Shown here: positions 11,701-23,236 of the stretch, piece by piece | Position numbering within the stretch: position 1 is the stretch's first letter | How the letters are laid out: every line of letters begins with the position of its first letter | Translations under genes and position numbers: made by a program | Notes under the pieces: generated by a model | What the model was told of the DNA's origin: nothing | What the model saw: only the letters and a program-made list of their open reading frames with translations | The model's database searches: none | DNA from: Byssochlamys sp. IMV 00236 | Lineage: Eukaryota; Ascomycota; Eurotiomycetes; Eurotiales; Thermoascaceae | Assembly: GCA_001931875.2 (NCBI GenBank) | Contig: MSJH02000637.1 | Location: 184,098 to 248,097 of the forward strand | Length of the DNA stretch: 64,000 bases | Direction: 5' to 3'

Positions 11701-11986
11701 CCGAGATCGCAACGGTGACAAGGCCGCGAGGCCTACCGAATCAGAAAAGGACCCGCATACTCTGGAGCGCGAGGCACGCAATCGCGAGCGGTTGCTGAAA
11801 GAACAGCAACGACGGGAAGCCATGGTCGCGGAGCGCGACGGCAAGAACGGCAGAAGACGTCAGAGCAGGCCTGAAAGAGGCCTCACCGGCGGACGGAGAC
11901 TGAGTTACAAGTACGAGGATGAGGAGAGTGATCGGACTCGGGCAGCACGCATCGAGGAGGAAAGAGAGGCTGCTAGATGGGATTAA
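8709..11986 (+). CDS. RING-finger protein with Gly/Met-rich, RGG and RS-rich regions
   Basis: Six exons (8709-8752, 8809-8918, 8989-9368, 9423-9705, 9770-10832, 10897-11986) encode 989 residues. The RING lies at about residues 29-70: CAIC, then LPCCDQAICENC, then CPVC. A Pro/Ala/Glu-rich linker follows. Next comes a Gly/Met/Asn-rich segment with RG repeats (GRGGARGRGRGFFQGGRGRG). The last 360 residues are dominated by Arg-Ser and Arg-Asp dipeptides and end in a charged helix (EEEREAARWD). This combination suggests an E3 ubiquitin ligase acting on RNA-processing complexes in nuclear speckles, loosely like Mpe1/RBBP6 but without a visible DWNN domain. The intron at 9369-9422 is 54 bases long and free of stops. 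I call it from its GTGAGC donor, GCTAAT branch site and CAG acceptor, so its retention would add 18 residues. Confidence 0.8.
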
Positions 11987-12915
11987 AAGTTTGGCTTTAA
12001 TCGTGGCATAGCATGTGCATTGCAGCATGCGTCTAGCGCAGCCATCTTACGAGAATATGTCGATATCCTCGATGGGAAGAATGGACTTCCCCCCCGGCCT
12101 TTCTCGGTAGTGAGGAGTCAGGAGCCTGGTCTCAAAGATTCCCTTTTGCCAGCATGTTTCACTTTGATCCGGTCCATGTACTTGCACAACGCAATGCCGC
12201 GGCTACTGGTATGCATTTAGATAGAGTCTGTCAATATCCACGGGACCTTAGGTGATAGAATATAATGCGAGGATCAGCATCATAGAGGAATGAGAGAGTG
12301 TGAACCAATACAAAGTCAGAATACTTTGCTCGTATGTCGTCCTACGTTGTTTAGCATCTGATTTCAACATCTCCAGATAGGAAAACTGGTAAAGCCAAAG
12401 AAGCGGTGGCGTATGAATGAATGAATTCGGCCTGCTGAGGATGTATCTAAATCTGAAGGCAAGGACAATGAGACAGGACATCATGAACAATAGTATACTG
12501 AAATTCGGAACCAATGAATCACTCAATGATCAGATAGACAGAAAGGCTCGCTCGCTTCGCTTTCGCTGGGAAAAAAGAAACCAAGGCCATTGAAATTCAC
12601 TTCTGTTCCCGCTATATTGAGACTTTAACTTTTTGTCGTTGCAATCCCGAATTCTGTTTTGTTTTTCTTTGGTGAGACAAGCATGGGTGGACTGGGAATA
12701 CCGATCAACATTGATGTGACTAGAAATCTGTACAATGAAATGTAGTTACAACGAGGCAAGCATGGTCCCTGGATGGCCTGTCAGCTAACCTGACTGGAGA
12801 ACACGAATCGTATGACAATGTGACAAGAAGAGCTGGTGTCGACGCCCCTAAATCAGGATTAAGCGGGTCTGGCGTTCGATTGCAGCTGAATACTGCTGGC
12901 GAAACATTGTTCAGT
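11987..12915. other. Convergent intergenic region
   Basis: The RING gene and the coronin gene end toward each other here, so 3' UTRs are expected. Short open frames on both strands show no protein character. Confidence 0.5.
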
Positions 12916-15125
12916 TTATCCCAGCTTAGCTTTCAAGGCCTCTATTTCGTTAGTCAGCTGTTGAACATGCTCAGCCTGAGATGCGATTGTCTTCGTCTGC
13001 TCGGCAATAAGTTCCTTGATGGCCTGCATCTCTCGCTGGACCGCATCCGTCGGGATCGAAGTTGCCGATGCCGGTGAAGTAGCCGTTGCAGTGGGAGTGC
13101 TGGCGGCAGAAGCCGGTGTTGGCTAAGGATAATGTTAGCCAAGTTGTTTGAATTCAATCAAGATATCTGTGACTCACCTGGCTGGCGCTAGGACTGGGCC
13201 TGGACTCGACCACTTTCTCCTTTGTGGGGGAGACAGTAATAGAAGGCCGTTCCACGGGCTTGGAAACCTCCTCGAAGCTGGAGCTATCGTCTGCCTCCTC
13301 CTTCTCTTCATCATCAGCGAACTTGTTGACCATAGCTGCCATAGACGCTCCCTGGTCTTTCATTGAGGGTGGAGGCGCCCTGTAAGTAGGTGTTGCTGCC
13401 GGTGCGGGTTCTGGGGCCTTCTTCGCAGGCTCGGGCTTAGATTCTGCTTCGGCAGGCTTGATAGTCGACGTAGGCGCGTCCTGCACGCCAGTGACTTCTT
13501 TCAGACCAGCCCCATCGTACAGACTGGCAAGCGAGATCTTGGGGGGAATAGCTTCCTTGCCGGAAAACCATTCTGAAGGACTCATAGCCGGCTTAAGACC
13601 GATGGTAGGGGGGTAGATATCGTCTTGGAACATCTCCGAGCGCCGCGGCACGATGAATGAGACCGGCTCGATGTAAGTGTCGTTGACCGTCTTGTAGGCC
13701 CGAACCACCTCGTTCTCGTGCATGTTGACACCGCGCTTGGGCATGAAAGCGATTCCGCGCTGAGGGTCGCCCGACTTGTACTCCGCGAGATACTCGAATT
13801 TGTCGTTTTCGTACTCAAAGTACCGGATGTTACCATCACTAAGGTTGTCAGCAAAGAATGGTATAGCGTAGCAGAAATGCCGAGGTTACTTACCCTCTAC
13901 CAGCGAGGTACAGACACTGCGTACCATCGTCCCAGAACGGCATGCATACACCGGATATGGAGTCCAAGACCTTGAAGCCATTGATGGGTTCGCGGGGGGC
14001 ACGGATATCCCATAGAGCCAGCTGGCGGTCACTCATCTTTGAAAAGCCTGTAGTCGCAACGCGGTCGTGCTCACCCAGCCAGACAGCTCGACTGTTCTTG
14101 GCACCCGAATGACCCTGTGTCTCTTGCGCAGGGCGCTCCTGGCGGACATCCCATACTCGCAGCTTCTTGTCTCGCGAGGTTGTAACGAGAAGAGAACCGT
14201 TGGCACTCCAGGACTGCGACTGCACCGCGTCTCCGATATTCAGCGTCAACTTGGAAGCACCAGCCTCGATATCCCAAATCTTGATTGTGAAGTCTCCGGA
14301 GGCCGAGGCGAGGATATTCTCAGCGGCGGGGTTAAAGAGCACGTGTCCAACCTTCCTGTTGTCATTGTTAGAAACAACGATCTATCTTGGAGTGAGAGAA
14401 AGCGACCAGCTGACCTAGGATGACCGCTGAGCTTGCCTACGGGGGCAATGTCCTGGATGTCGTCTGGTTCTACATCCGGGCGGAGGGTGAAGTTGTCAGG
14501 AACACGCCAAAGGAAGATCTAGGGGCGAGGAAGTAAGCACGGTGACGATTCCCGATGGTCCAGGGAGCCATACCTTGCCGTCATCGGAGCAGGAAGCTAT
14601 CAAGTCATCATTGAACGGATTCCTAGAGACATTTAACTCGCTGTTACAGTTATATGCCCTCCGCAGTACTTACCAGTCCGTGTCGAGCACCACCGCGGTG
14701 TGGCCACGAAATAGGGGGATTCTCTCAGGGAGCTTCCCCCGCTCCTCGAGAGGGATGACAGCGAATGCACCACCACCGCCAGACTCCCAATTTACCGACA
14801 GATATTTGGGGTTGACCTAGTCGCCTGTCTGTGAGAACACTGCCAGGAGCCGTATCGCATCCACGGGGCGCAAGACCGTACCTTGACGAGGTTGGTATCC
14901 CAAGCATTTCTGGAGACCCGGAGATTATCGTAGCATTGTTCCTAGTAGCACCATCAGTCACGACGGTCCCTGGTTGACATTATCCCGCCAGAATGGGTAC
15001 CTTTCTCGTAGAACGCCCGAAGACGTGTCCTATTGCGGTGCGGCATTAGCAGCTCGATGCGGACACGGAGGCGATTCGAGGCGCAACTTACGATACTTCG
15101 ACGAACGGACGAAACGACCAGACAT
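12916..15125 (-). CDS. crn1: Coronin, actin-binding WD40 protein
   Basis: Nine exons are joined: 15092-15125, 15001-15029, 14882-14941, 14674-14816, 14574-14622, 14415-14518, 13894-14355, 13178-13838 and 12916-13122. They give 582 residues in consistent phase. The start MSGRFVRSSKYRHVFG is the coronin N-terminal signature. WD40 blades follow (for example DTDWNPFNDDLIASCSDDGK and SASGDFTIKIWD), closing with the C-terminal extension containing MSPSEWFSGKEAIPPKISL. A Pro/Ala/Lys-rich unique region leads to a C-terminal coiled coil of about 35 residues (MQAIKELIAEQTKTIASQAE onward). Coronin binds F-actin and Arp2/3 and acts in cortical patches and endocytosis. Introns crowd into the first third of the gene, which is usual for conserved fungal genes. 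Confidence 0.95.
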
Positions 15126-15928
15126 GACCGGAGAGACTGTTTCTTCAGACCGATGGGAAAAGGTACGGACTACCAGACATGAGAATGGCCTCAAGGGCTC
15201 TTGGAATTGAAAGTTGGTCGAAAGTTGGTCGTCTGAAGCACCACCACAGCTCCCAGGCCGCCTTTGGGTCTAGCGAAACGCGGCCGGCGGAACCGGGGGG
15301 TTTTAACACCCCCCACGCACCGCAACGGCTTCAGGATATTCGAGGAGCTTTCCCGCTGGTTACTTGAAAGAAAAGCACTACAAAGCGTATCTACGATCGG
15401 TCGGATGGCAGTACCACTCCAATTACTATGGAATGCATTCAAAACCCAGCCTGCCTGTACCATTGTCGTATCAAAACCTGGTATTTACCTTGAAGTTTAC
15501 CATCACGTGGGGCAGATGGTGTCTTTCCGGATCGGTGCTAGCGTACCCGTAGTGGCAGATGACTAAGCTGGATTTGTTTACGCCGTCTCTCCGGGTAACA
15601 ACCTAACTAACTATTATTATTAGTGAAGAGCGTGCCTCCTGTTAACTGTCCCATCATCCATCGTGCAACTGTGCGATGCTCTGCTGCCCTCTATTTCTTG
15701 GTTTTTTCATTCATTCCTGGTTCTGATCAGCGCGCTGCTGGAATCCCCTGTTTGGTCAACTACTTTGGCTCGCTGGGGGCCTCTCCATCAATCCAGCATG
15801 GATGACGAGAATTCAGTGGTAACACAACCTGCTGTCGCAGGCCCAGTATCATTTGCTGACTGAGATGCCAGACTCAACCTAGGATCACGCGAAGCAGGAT
15901 TCCGGCGCAGACAAAGGGTCTGAACGAG
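15126..15928. other. Divergent promoter between coronin and kinesin-14
   Basis: Both genes start from this 0.8 kb region. It contains the short GC hairpin at 15295-15314. No gene is seen. Confidence 0.5.
15295..15314. repeat. Perfect G6/C6 inverted repeat
   Basis: Six G residues, an 8-base AT-rich spacer and six C residues form a compact stem-loop on either strand. It lies within the divergent promoter about 170 bases from the coronin start. A role in transcription is possible but not shown. Confidence 0.6.
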
Positions 15929-18796
15929 ATGGATCAGTCCCATGCAAACTCGAGATCGGGGCTTCCTGCGCCCTCGGGGCTTCCCAAGCCGGGATCGATC
16001 GCGCAGATATACAGCAAGCCGCCTGGCATGGCGCGTAAGTGGTTTTGAGGACATTGCAATGTTCTCGGTATTCTGACATTTGAGAAGCGGCTACTCGGTC
16101 GAAGACAGCAGCCCAATCATCGATAGATACGAGGAAAGGCGGACTGGTCGCGCCGGCGAGTACGCGAGCAACCGACGGCACTGCAAAGCCTCTTACCCGC
16201 ACGAAATCTTACGTGTCATCTGCATCCTCTCGAAACACGTCGACATCCTCGCGGACAAGGTCAAATACATCATATTCAGCCACTGTTGGGCCTGGCACAC
16301 GACCAGCTGGCTTTGGGATCGCTCGCCCGCAGACATCACTTAGTGGCACCCGGAAACCCCCTGCTTCATCTGGCAAGCGACCAGCGACATCGATGGACAT
16401 TCGCGAGGAAGAATCACCTGGAAGCGTCCTTAGGAAAAGAAAGGGTACGCATAGATCTTATTGTCCTTCCATACCCACCTCAACCCCGCATTCCGTACTA
16501 CCCGATTCGAATGGATATCGAAATGGCACATGGGACTGCAGCTCGAATGGTCAAGGTTCAGAGATTGGTGATCGCGACAGCTTATGCAGCGCGATGTCTG
16601 ATCTTTCCCTCAGATCCAAGTTTAAGCCAGTCATGGAACCCAGCCAGCACAGTGACTTTACCCAATGCTCTCTTAAGCACGACCCACCGAAACAAATGTG
16701 CCCAAATTCTGCAGCATGTCTCCCTGTGACCCGTTCCCCGTCTCCTCCCAAGCATAGAACTCCGTTGAAGACCCAGAAAAGGATCCCACAATTTCTAACC
16801 AAAGATTCAGACACAAAAGCCTGGGACCATGACACTCAAGTTCGCAACATCGATGAAATATGTGAAACTCTTTTTGCCAAAATGAGCCAGGCAGGCCAAG
16901 AAAGTTTCGGTCTCAAAGAGACAGTGGATATATACAAGTCTCGAGGTGGGTCAATATAACTATTCGTATTCTCCTCTATCAGACTGCTAATTGACAAAGT
17001 CAATGAGTTGGAGGCATCGCGGACAGAACTCAATGAGAAGAACGTCTCACTGCGAGTTGAAATTGAGACGATGAGGACTCGTCTCGAAGCAACCGAACAC
17101 GCGCTCAAGGAGGCCGAGAGGGACCACGAGATAGCAATGGATGAGATTGCCGCGCGTCAACGAGCTGAAGCCGAGAGCATAAAAGAAGAAGCAAAAAGAG
17201 AGCTTGAGTCTCTAGCTTCCAAACATCAAGGAGAGATTCGCGAGCTCGAAAGACGTCTGGACCATGAGTTAGAAGAGGAAAGGCTACTGCACCAGCGTGA
17301 GACGAACCGCATCATGTCCGAGCGCACCTTGGACTCGCAACGCGGCCAGATCGAGCTCGAGAACAAAGATCGTGAACTTGCTAGACTCCGGGCAGATCTT
17401 GAAGTGGTGCGTGATGACTTGGAACGACAGCGACAAACCAATCGTGAGCTTCGCCAGAATCTTGACACAGCAAGCGGCAACAGCGTGACGCTAGAATCGT
17501 CTGTCCGTGCGCTGAAGGCGAGAATCGAGTTCCTCGAATCCGGTAACCAGGAACAGTCAGCAGCATTTGAACATCTCCAGCAGCAACTAACTAACGCACT
17601 TGCTGAGACGAATGAGGCGAAGGAGAAGCTGAGAAAAGAAGAAACGTTGCGGAGGAAATTGCACAACCAGGTCCAGGAGCTTAAAGGAAACATTCGAGTG
17701 TTTTGTCGAGTTCGACCGTCACTAGAGGCAGAACCCGCAGACGAGGTCGCCCAGATCCAGTTTCCTGACAACGACAGCGATTGCAAGGAGATTTCAGTAC
17801 TAGGACCCGAGGAGAGAAGCAGTCTTGGTAACATCAGCAGGAAGAACAACGCATTTTCCTTTGACAGAGTGTTTGGGCCTCGTACCCACAATGCTGAAGT
17901 TTTTGAGGAAATCAGCCAGCTGGTCCAGAGCGCGCTAGACGGGTACAACGTCTGCATCTTCTGCTATGGACAGACCGGGAGTGGTAAGACATATACCATG
18001 TCTTCAGAAGATGGGATGATCCCACGGGCTGTGCACCAAATATATGACACGGCAAAGAGCCTAGAAGAGAAGGGCTGGGTATACACTATGGAGGGCAATT
18101 TCGTCGAAGTCTATAACGAGAACATCAATGATTTGCTTGGGAAAGCCGAAGAGTTCGACAAGAAGAAGCATGAGATTCGGCATGACATGCAAAGGTGCAA
18201 GACTACTATCACCGATATCACCACTGTGACCCTTGACTCCCCGGAGATGGTGGAGTCGATTCTTCGCCGTGCCGCAGCAAATAGATCAGTTGCGGCTACC
18301 AAAGCCAACGAGAGATCCTCTCGCTCCCATTCCGTCTTTATCTTGAAGCTTATCGGGGAGAATAGCTTTACGAAAGAAAGGAGCGAGGGCACACTTAACC
18401 TGGTTGATTTGGCGGGTAGTGAACGCCTCAGTCACAGTGGCGCAACCGGAGAGCGCCTGAAGGAGACTCAGAGCATCAACCGAAGTCTAAGCTGCTTGGG
18501 CGATGTCATTGGTGCTCTGGGCCAGGGCAAGGAAGGCGGACATATTCCTTACCGGAATAGCAAGGTACGTTTTACAAACCGTGTGATTTTCGCTTCATGA
18601 ACTAACGCTCTTATCGCAGCTCACTTATCTTCTCCAATTTTCTCTCGGAGGCAACTCGAAGACGCTCATGTTCGTCATGGTTAGTCCTTTGCAGGCTCAT
18701 CTGGGCGAAACATTGACGAGTCTTAAGTTCGCAACCAAGGTACACAATACGCACATTGGAACGGCCAAACGACAAACTAGAGTCAAAGACTCGTAG
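15929..18796 (+). CDS. klpA: Kinesin-14, C-terminal motor (KlpA type)
   Basis: Four exons (15929-16034, 16088-16945, 17000-18564, 18620-18796) encode 901 residues. The basic, Ser/Pro-rich N-terminal tail ([20 protein letters not shown]) would bind microtubules. A coiled-coil stalk follows at about 323-548. The C-terminal motor at about 550-893 opens at [12 protein letters not shown]. It has a P-loop GQTGSGKT at 645-652, switch [11 protein letters not shown] at about 758 and switch II DLAGSE at about 791. Kinesin-14 motors work toward the microtubule minus end and balance kinesin-5 in the spindle. The protein is longer than the roughly 770 residues I recall for A. nidulans KlpA, mostly in the tail. 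The acceptor of intron 1 is either AAG (used here) or GAG three bases earlier, which changes only one residue. Confidence 0.92.
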
Positions 18797-19126
18797 AACC
18801 TTTGAGATACCATTTTATTTTGTCAATTTTGCTGCTTCTGGGTATTCTTTAGCGCCGAAGCATTGGACATATTGTGCAGTTGGGGCGTTACTGGTGTACT
18901 GGCTCCCTCCAAAGAGAGTCTTTTCTATTTGCCTTTTGTGTTTGTATGTGGATACCGGACTATCTGCCGTATGACCGTTATGACCTTGTACCCCGAGATT
19001 TAATACAAATAGCTACCGTGCCAGCCATGCATACTGTATGCCCTTCGATGAGTACCACTACTACACGACCTACGGTATTGAGAAGCAACTAGACCAGTTA
19101 AGGCACGGCTCGAGAGTAGTGTCGTG
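18797..19126. other. Convergent intergenic region
   Basis: This stretch lies between the 3' ends of kinesin-14 and the alpha/beta hydrolase. Nothing beyond 3' UTR sequence is apparent. Confidence 0.5.
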
Positions 19127-20017
19127 CTAACTTGATAAGAAGACCACGATGTCATGGAGTGTTTCTTCCGTTTTCTCTAACATTGGGATGTGACCGCAAT
19201 TATCGTAGATGATCAACTTTGCATCTGAGATGCCCTCCTTCGTTCGGTATGCGTTTCCCAGCTCACATATGAGGTCCTGTCGGCCGAAGATGATCAACGT
19301 TTTTGCCTTTACATCCCCCAGTCTCGCTTTCATCAGCGGGGGATTTTCTTGCTTCATGTCGCTCACCCTTTGTGCACGATAACAGTAGGACGACTGGATC
19401 TGATCCACAAATATTGTCTCAAATTGCGGAAGATGCCGTTCCGGATCAACGAAGTACAGCGGCGGAACATGCCTTGAGAGCTGCAAGAAGTCCTCGTCCG
19501 TCTTGACGCTGTGTGACACGTACCACTCAAATGCATCTTTATATTGCTCATCGTCTTTGCATTGCAGTAGCAGTGAATGTTCGCGGAAGCCCACCAGACG
19601 ATGGCTGATCAGAATGAGTTTCTTGACTCGGGATGGGTACTTCTCCGCATATCCGAGGACAATGGACCCGCCATTCGAGTGGCCAAGGAGTGCAGGAAAA
19701 TAGTCCAGGCCGAGATGTATTCGAAGCACTTCAAGATCTTCAGACATATGGGTCATCGTGCCCATCTGGGTCTCGTCGGGGGGCGCGGTGGAACCACCAG
19801 TTCCCCGCGGGTGAGGAAAGAGAAGCATAAAGTGCTCCTCAAGAGGCGCCAGGCAGACTTGCAAGTACCGCGAGCCCGGACCCCAGCCAGGACATTGAAC
19901 CACCAAAAGTGGCTTTGTCGCATCATTATCCCCGTGTATCAAATACTCTAGTGTCAAGCTATTTCTGGGGTTCGTGAAGGTGTGGCATCCTGCGGAGAGC
20001 GGAGAGTCGGGCGACAT
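19127..20017 (-). CDS. Alpha/beta hydrolase, proline-iminopeptidase-like
   Basis: This is a single-exon gene of 296 residues. The nucleophile elbow GHSNGG puts Ser at 114, the acid is likely Asp248 in IIFGRQDLI, and the general base is His276 in CGHIPML. An HPRGTGGS segment at 69-76 matches the oxyanion-hole region of the proline iminopeptidase/epoxide hydrolase branch. No signal peptide is visible, so it is probably cytosolic. The substrate cannot be deduced. Its start lies 485 bases from the divergent GFA-domain gene. Confidence 0.85.
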   Translation of the reverse strand: MSPDSPLSAGCHTFTNPRNSLTLEYLIHGDNDATKPLLVVQCPGWGPGSRYLQVCLAPLEEHFMLLFPHPRGTGGSTAPPDETQMGTMTHMSEDLEVLRIHLGLDYFPALLGHSNGGSIVLGYAEKYPSRVKKLILISHRLVGFREHSLLLQCKDDEQYKDAFEWYVSHSVKTDEDFLQLSRHVPPLYFVDPERHLPQFETIFVDQIQSSYCYRAQRVSDMKQENPPLMKARLGDVKAKTLIIFGRQDLICELGNAYRTKEGISDAKLIIYDNCGHIPMLEKTEETLHDIVVFLSS

Positions 20018-20502
20018 GAAGGCGAGTTTTCGAAGCCGAGAAACTGGGGTTATATCCCTTTAGAAAAACATTAGCAACTAACTATTTAACTTGAGGATGA
20101 CTACGAAGTCAGGCGAAATAATTAGATTCTACCTAAATATAGCTGAGCTTGTCTCCGAGGTCCCTGGTGGCCATTCCCAATTAGGAATCCGAACCAACTG
20201 ACCTCAATATATAGCAGTAGCTGTGCTTGTCGAGTTTGCACTTGAACTCGAGAATATTGTATCTATCCTCTAAATACTGTTCATCAGGTCTCACTTGCTC
20301 CTAAATTCTATTTTCGTTATAGACCGCAGGATTGAATTGACGACTCCTTGTTCGCATCAGTCGTCCAATGACGTCAACCATGAGAACACATCGCGAAACA
20401 AGAATCGAGTCCCAGGAGCTCGCATATCTGCTTTCTTCAGTGGACTTGAGAATGTCATCTATTTTTCTATACGCATTAATTTTCTCTTCCATGCATGCAT
20501 AG
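20018..20502. other. Divergent promoter between the hydrolase and the GFA gene
   Basis: Both neighbours start from this 485-base region. An open frame at 20295-20648 overlaps the GFA start in another frame and is a shadow. Confidence 0.5.
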
Positions 20503-21247
20503 ATGAATCGCATCGCGCTCGTCACCAGACATCTCCGCCGGCCGCTTCAACCATATCAGGTCATTCTATCTGCAACACGTCCATTCTCGACCTTCCCTGG
20601 ATCCAATATGCCGACATATACCGGATCCTGTTACTGCCGCGCGATTGAGTATGAACTTGAGCTGGCCTCACCAGATGAGGCGCGCACCTCTTTGTGTCAT
20701 TGTCGGAACTGCAAGGTGAGAATGTCCTTGGCCTGCTCACCTGTTCCTCTAAGACAACTCAAAAAGAGGTGGGAATGGAGGGCTGACCCATTATTTCTGC
20801 AGAAAGCTTTTGGGACCAATTATGGTTTGACGGCCAAAGTGCCCAAAGATGCGCTGCGATATACCAAAGGTAAAATAAAGGAGCACGTGGCGGATAATGG
20901 GAGTGGTGCACTGCTGCATCGAGAGTTTTGCGACAACTGCGGAAGTTTTATCCTGGAATATGGTGTATGTGACCTCTGAAATATTGTGATACTGAAGCCA
21001 TAGGCTGATGTACTGTGTTCTATAGGATGCGGTGAAGGACAAGTTCCGCTATATTTGTGTCGGCTCGCTGGACACTCCAGAGGCACTACCGCCCAAAGGC
21101 GAATTCTTCTGCAAGTCTCGGGTTAGCTGGATGCCTGAGATTCCCAGTAGGTGGCCTTTTGCTTATCCTTAGCCCCTTCGCTGGATTCTGGTGATGTTGG
21201 CTCTAACGTATCTAGATGTTTTCCACAAGCGGGAGATCAAGGAGTAA
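20503..21247 (+). CDS. GFA/CENP-V-type zinc protein, likely mitochondrial
   Basis: Four exons (20503-20715, 20803-20964, 21026-21146, 21216-21247) encode 175 residues. The GFA (Mss4-like) fold is marked by CYC at 43-45, CHCRNC at 65-70 and FCDNCG at 113-118, which provide zinc ligands. The first 35 residues are rich in Arg with no acidic residue and contain RPFST. This resembles a mitochondrial presequence, and a second Met at 36 could give a cytosolic form. The family is named after glutathione-dependent formaldehyde-activating enzyme, but most fungal members have no proven reaction. The 87-base intron 1 contains no stop and is a multiple of three, so retention would still give a full-length but altered protein. 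Confidence 0.85.
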
Positions 21248-21553
21248 ATAGTTTGCATGTACAAGGAATCCCCATGTATTATAACAAAATATATGACAAA
21301 CTAAATATTATGTTCAAAAGTAACTATCACAAGACTAGGCTCGCTTCTCGCGCCAAGGATGGGACGGTCAGCATGGTATTTCAGGAGACGCGTTATCACC
21401 CAAATTGATTCACATAACAACATAACTAAAAGAGCAACGAGCACGGCCAATATCTGCGTTGTTGATTAACCTATATTTACACATCCCATGATAATCTACA
21501 AGTAGTAATACATTCGAAACAGAACTATCAGAACATAGAGTAGCACTATCAGT
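21248..21553. other. Convergent intergenic region
   Basis: This short AT-rich stretch lies between the GFA and con-6 genes and should hold their 3' UTRs. No further gene is visible. Confidence 0.5.
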
Positions 21554-21996
21554 TTACTCTTCAGGCTGACCCATGTTCTCCAGCTTCTCTCTAGCCCTCT
21601 CCTTTCCTTGGTCGGTTACATTAGGTCTGTGCGTTGCACTTTATATAATGTCAGTTATTCCTGTCTTCGATAGACCTGCCAGTGCACCACTTACGCTTTA
21701 TAGCCTGCGGCTACCCTAGTGGGGTCCACGTTCTGTCCGCGTTTATTGTACAGCTCCTGGCGAGGTTCATCCCCATGAAGCTCGTTGTCCAGGACGTCTT
21801 GAGCGTGCTGCTTCGCTTCTTTGGATACGCGGGGGTTCTTGAGAGTACTGATCATTGTCAGCTCGCCGAATGGGAAAGGGGACTTCTGCACGGAGTGTTA
21901 TACGAGCAGAAGGATAACATACGCTTTGAAGCCGCGCATGGCGTTGACGCGGTCCTCGGTGGAAGCTCTGATACTAGGGTCGTCCTGAGATGCCAT
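21554..21996 (-). CDS. con-6: Conidiation-specific protein 6 family (Con-6)
   Basis: Three exons (21923-21996, 21695-21847, 21554-21626) encode 99 residues. Two Con-6 repeats are visible: RVNAMRGFKATLKNPRVSKE with AKQHAQDVLD, and a second partial copy around RVAAGYKAAPNVTDQGKERA. The protein is small, hydrophilic and Gln/Glu/Lys-rich. In Neurospora and Aspergillus, Con-6 proteins accumulate during conidiation and are thought to protect spores or act in germination. The start ATG is at 21996, and all exon phases agree. Confidence 0.93.
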
Positions 21997-22803
21997 TTTC
22001 TAGATTAAACGTGTAAAGTTCTCTCGTGCTTTTTTTCGTACTGATAAATCAAAAGTAACAGTAAGTAAAAACTCTCAAATGCCTCGGCGAGGCGAGTTTG
22101 GTCAATTTATGCGAAACGTACAAGAAGAAACTACAACGGCCACCGATTTTGCCTGGATATCATTAGCGGATCTGGGTCCGTCACGAGCCCGTCATATTTA
22201 GCTCATTGTTGAATCAGAAAGCTAAAGCTCGATGTAATAAAGCCTGAAGGATGGCCAGTAAATGCACATGGATCTGGATTCATAGTGAACACGATCTGCA
22301 TGCGGAGAACCTGTTGATCAACGAGCTTGTCTGGCTAGACCATGCAGTCCCCTTGACCATCAGGCCAGGCCGTAGTCGATGGAAGATCATTGAGAGAATG
22401 AGGTGCTCATCTCATTCATGCCCTAGCATTGTTTCGTTGAATTTCGACACAACGCCATCTGGAGGCGATCGGTCCCCCGCAGCTTTCATTGGAAGGGAAA
22501 AGTTGGCGTTATGTGCCCCAGTGACGTCCGACTAACCTTATCGACCTCTGATATTGAGCACGCTATCCATCAATATCCATAGACGACATGAATGCCCCAA
22601 AGATGGATGGTGCTGTTGATGTCAATGTTGCGTCGTGCCATGAATGGTCGAGATCCTGCAGGATAAATACATAGCTCCTGGCGGATTTCTCAGGCCCCGG
22701 GATTTCAGAGATATCAAATCATTATAATATACAACATCACAATCATTAACACCATTCTGATAAATATCTGCCCTCGAAAGCCATCTCAAAAAGGCTGATC
22801 ACC
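21997..22803. other. Divergent promoter between con-6 and the acidic protein
   Basis: This 0.8 kb region has a TATA-like GGATAAATACATAG near 22660, upstream of the acidic-protein gene. An open frame at 22251-22535 shows no protein character. Confidence 0.45.
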
Positions 22804-23236
22804 ATGTCAAACAGCGTCGAGAGGGAAGCCGAGGACAACTACGAGGCGGAGAATGACCCTTCTCCAGTCTCCGGAAGAGTCATTGATGACTCCTACGCCT
22901 ACTCTGAGACACAGCCCGAACTGAGGAACCAGGTTCCCATCCAAAGGGACGAGGACGACTTCGAGGACCCCGTCCAGCCTCCATACGCCAACAGCAACGA
23001 GCAGCTGCGTAAGTATACCGAATGACTTAAATTACTGGAGACGCCATGCTGATATGTCTCAAGAGGACGATGAGAGGGAGGCTATCGACCAGAACAACAT
23101 CCTCGGTGGTGATCGATTGCGCCACGCCAAAGCTCGTTCCTCGACGGGTTACAACGAAGGACCGGATGAGAACGATCTGCCCGAAGACGTCGCCGGCGGC
23201 GATAATGGACGCTCTGCCACCCGTCGATTGTCGTAA
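22804..23236 (+). CDS. Small acidic hydrophilic protein of unknown function
   Basis: Two exons (22804-23008, 23064-23236) encode 125 residues starting MSNSVEREAEDNYEAENDPS. The protein is rich in Asp, Glu, Asn and Gln, has no Cys and no hydrophobic segment, and ends in SATRRLS. It therefore looks largely disordered. The donor GTAAGT and acceptor AAG keep phase. I do not recognise a family. Its divergent arrangement with con-6 raises the possibility of shared expression in spores or under stress, but that is inference only. Confidence 0.7.

Noticed and set aside
11177..11844. Several long open frames opposite or overlapping the RS-rich exon
   Set aside because: The Arg/Ser/Asp codon repeats keep other frames open. 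Splicing, phase and the RING start support the plus-strand gene only.
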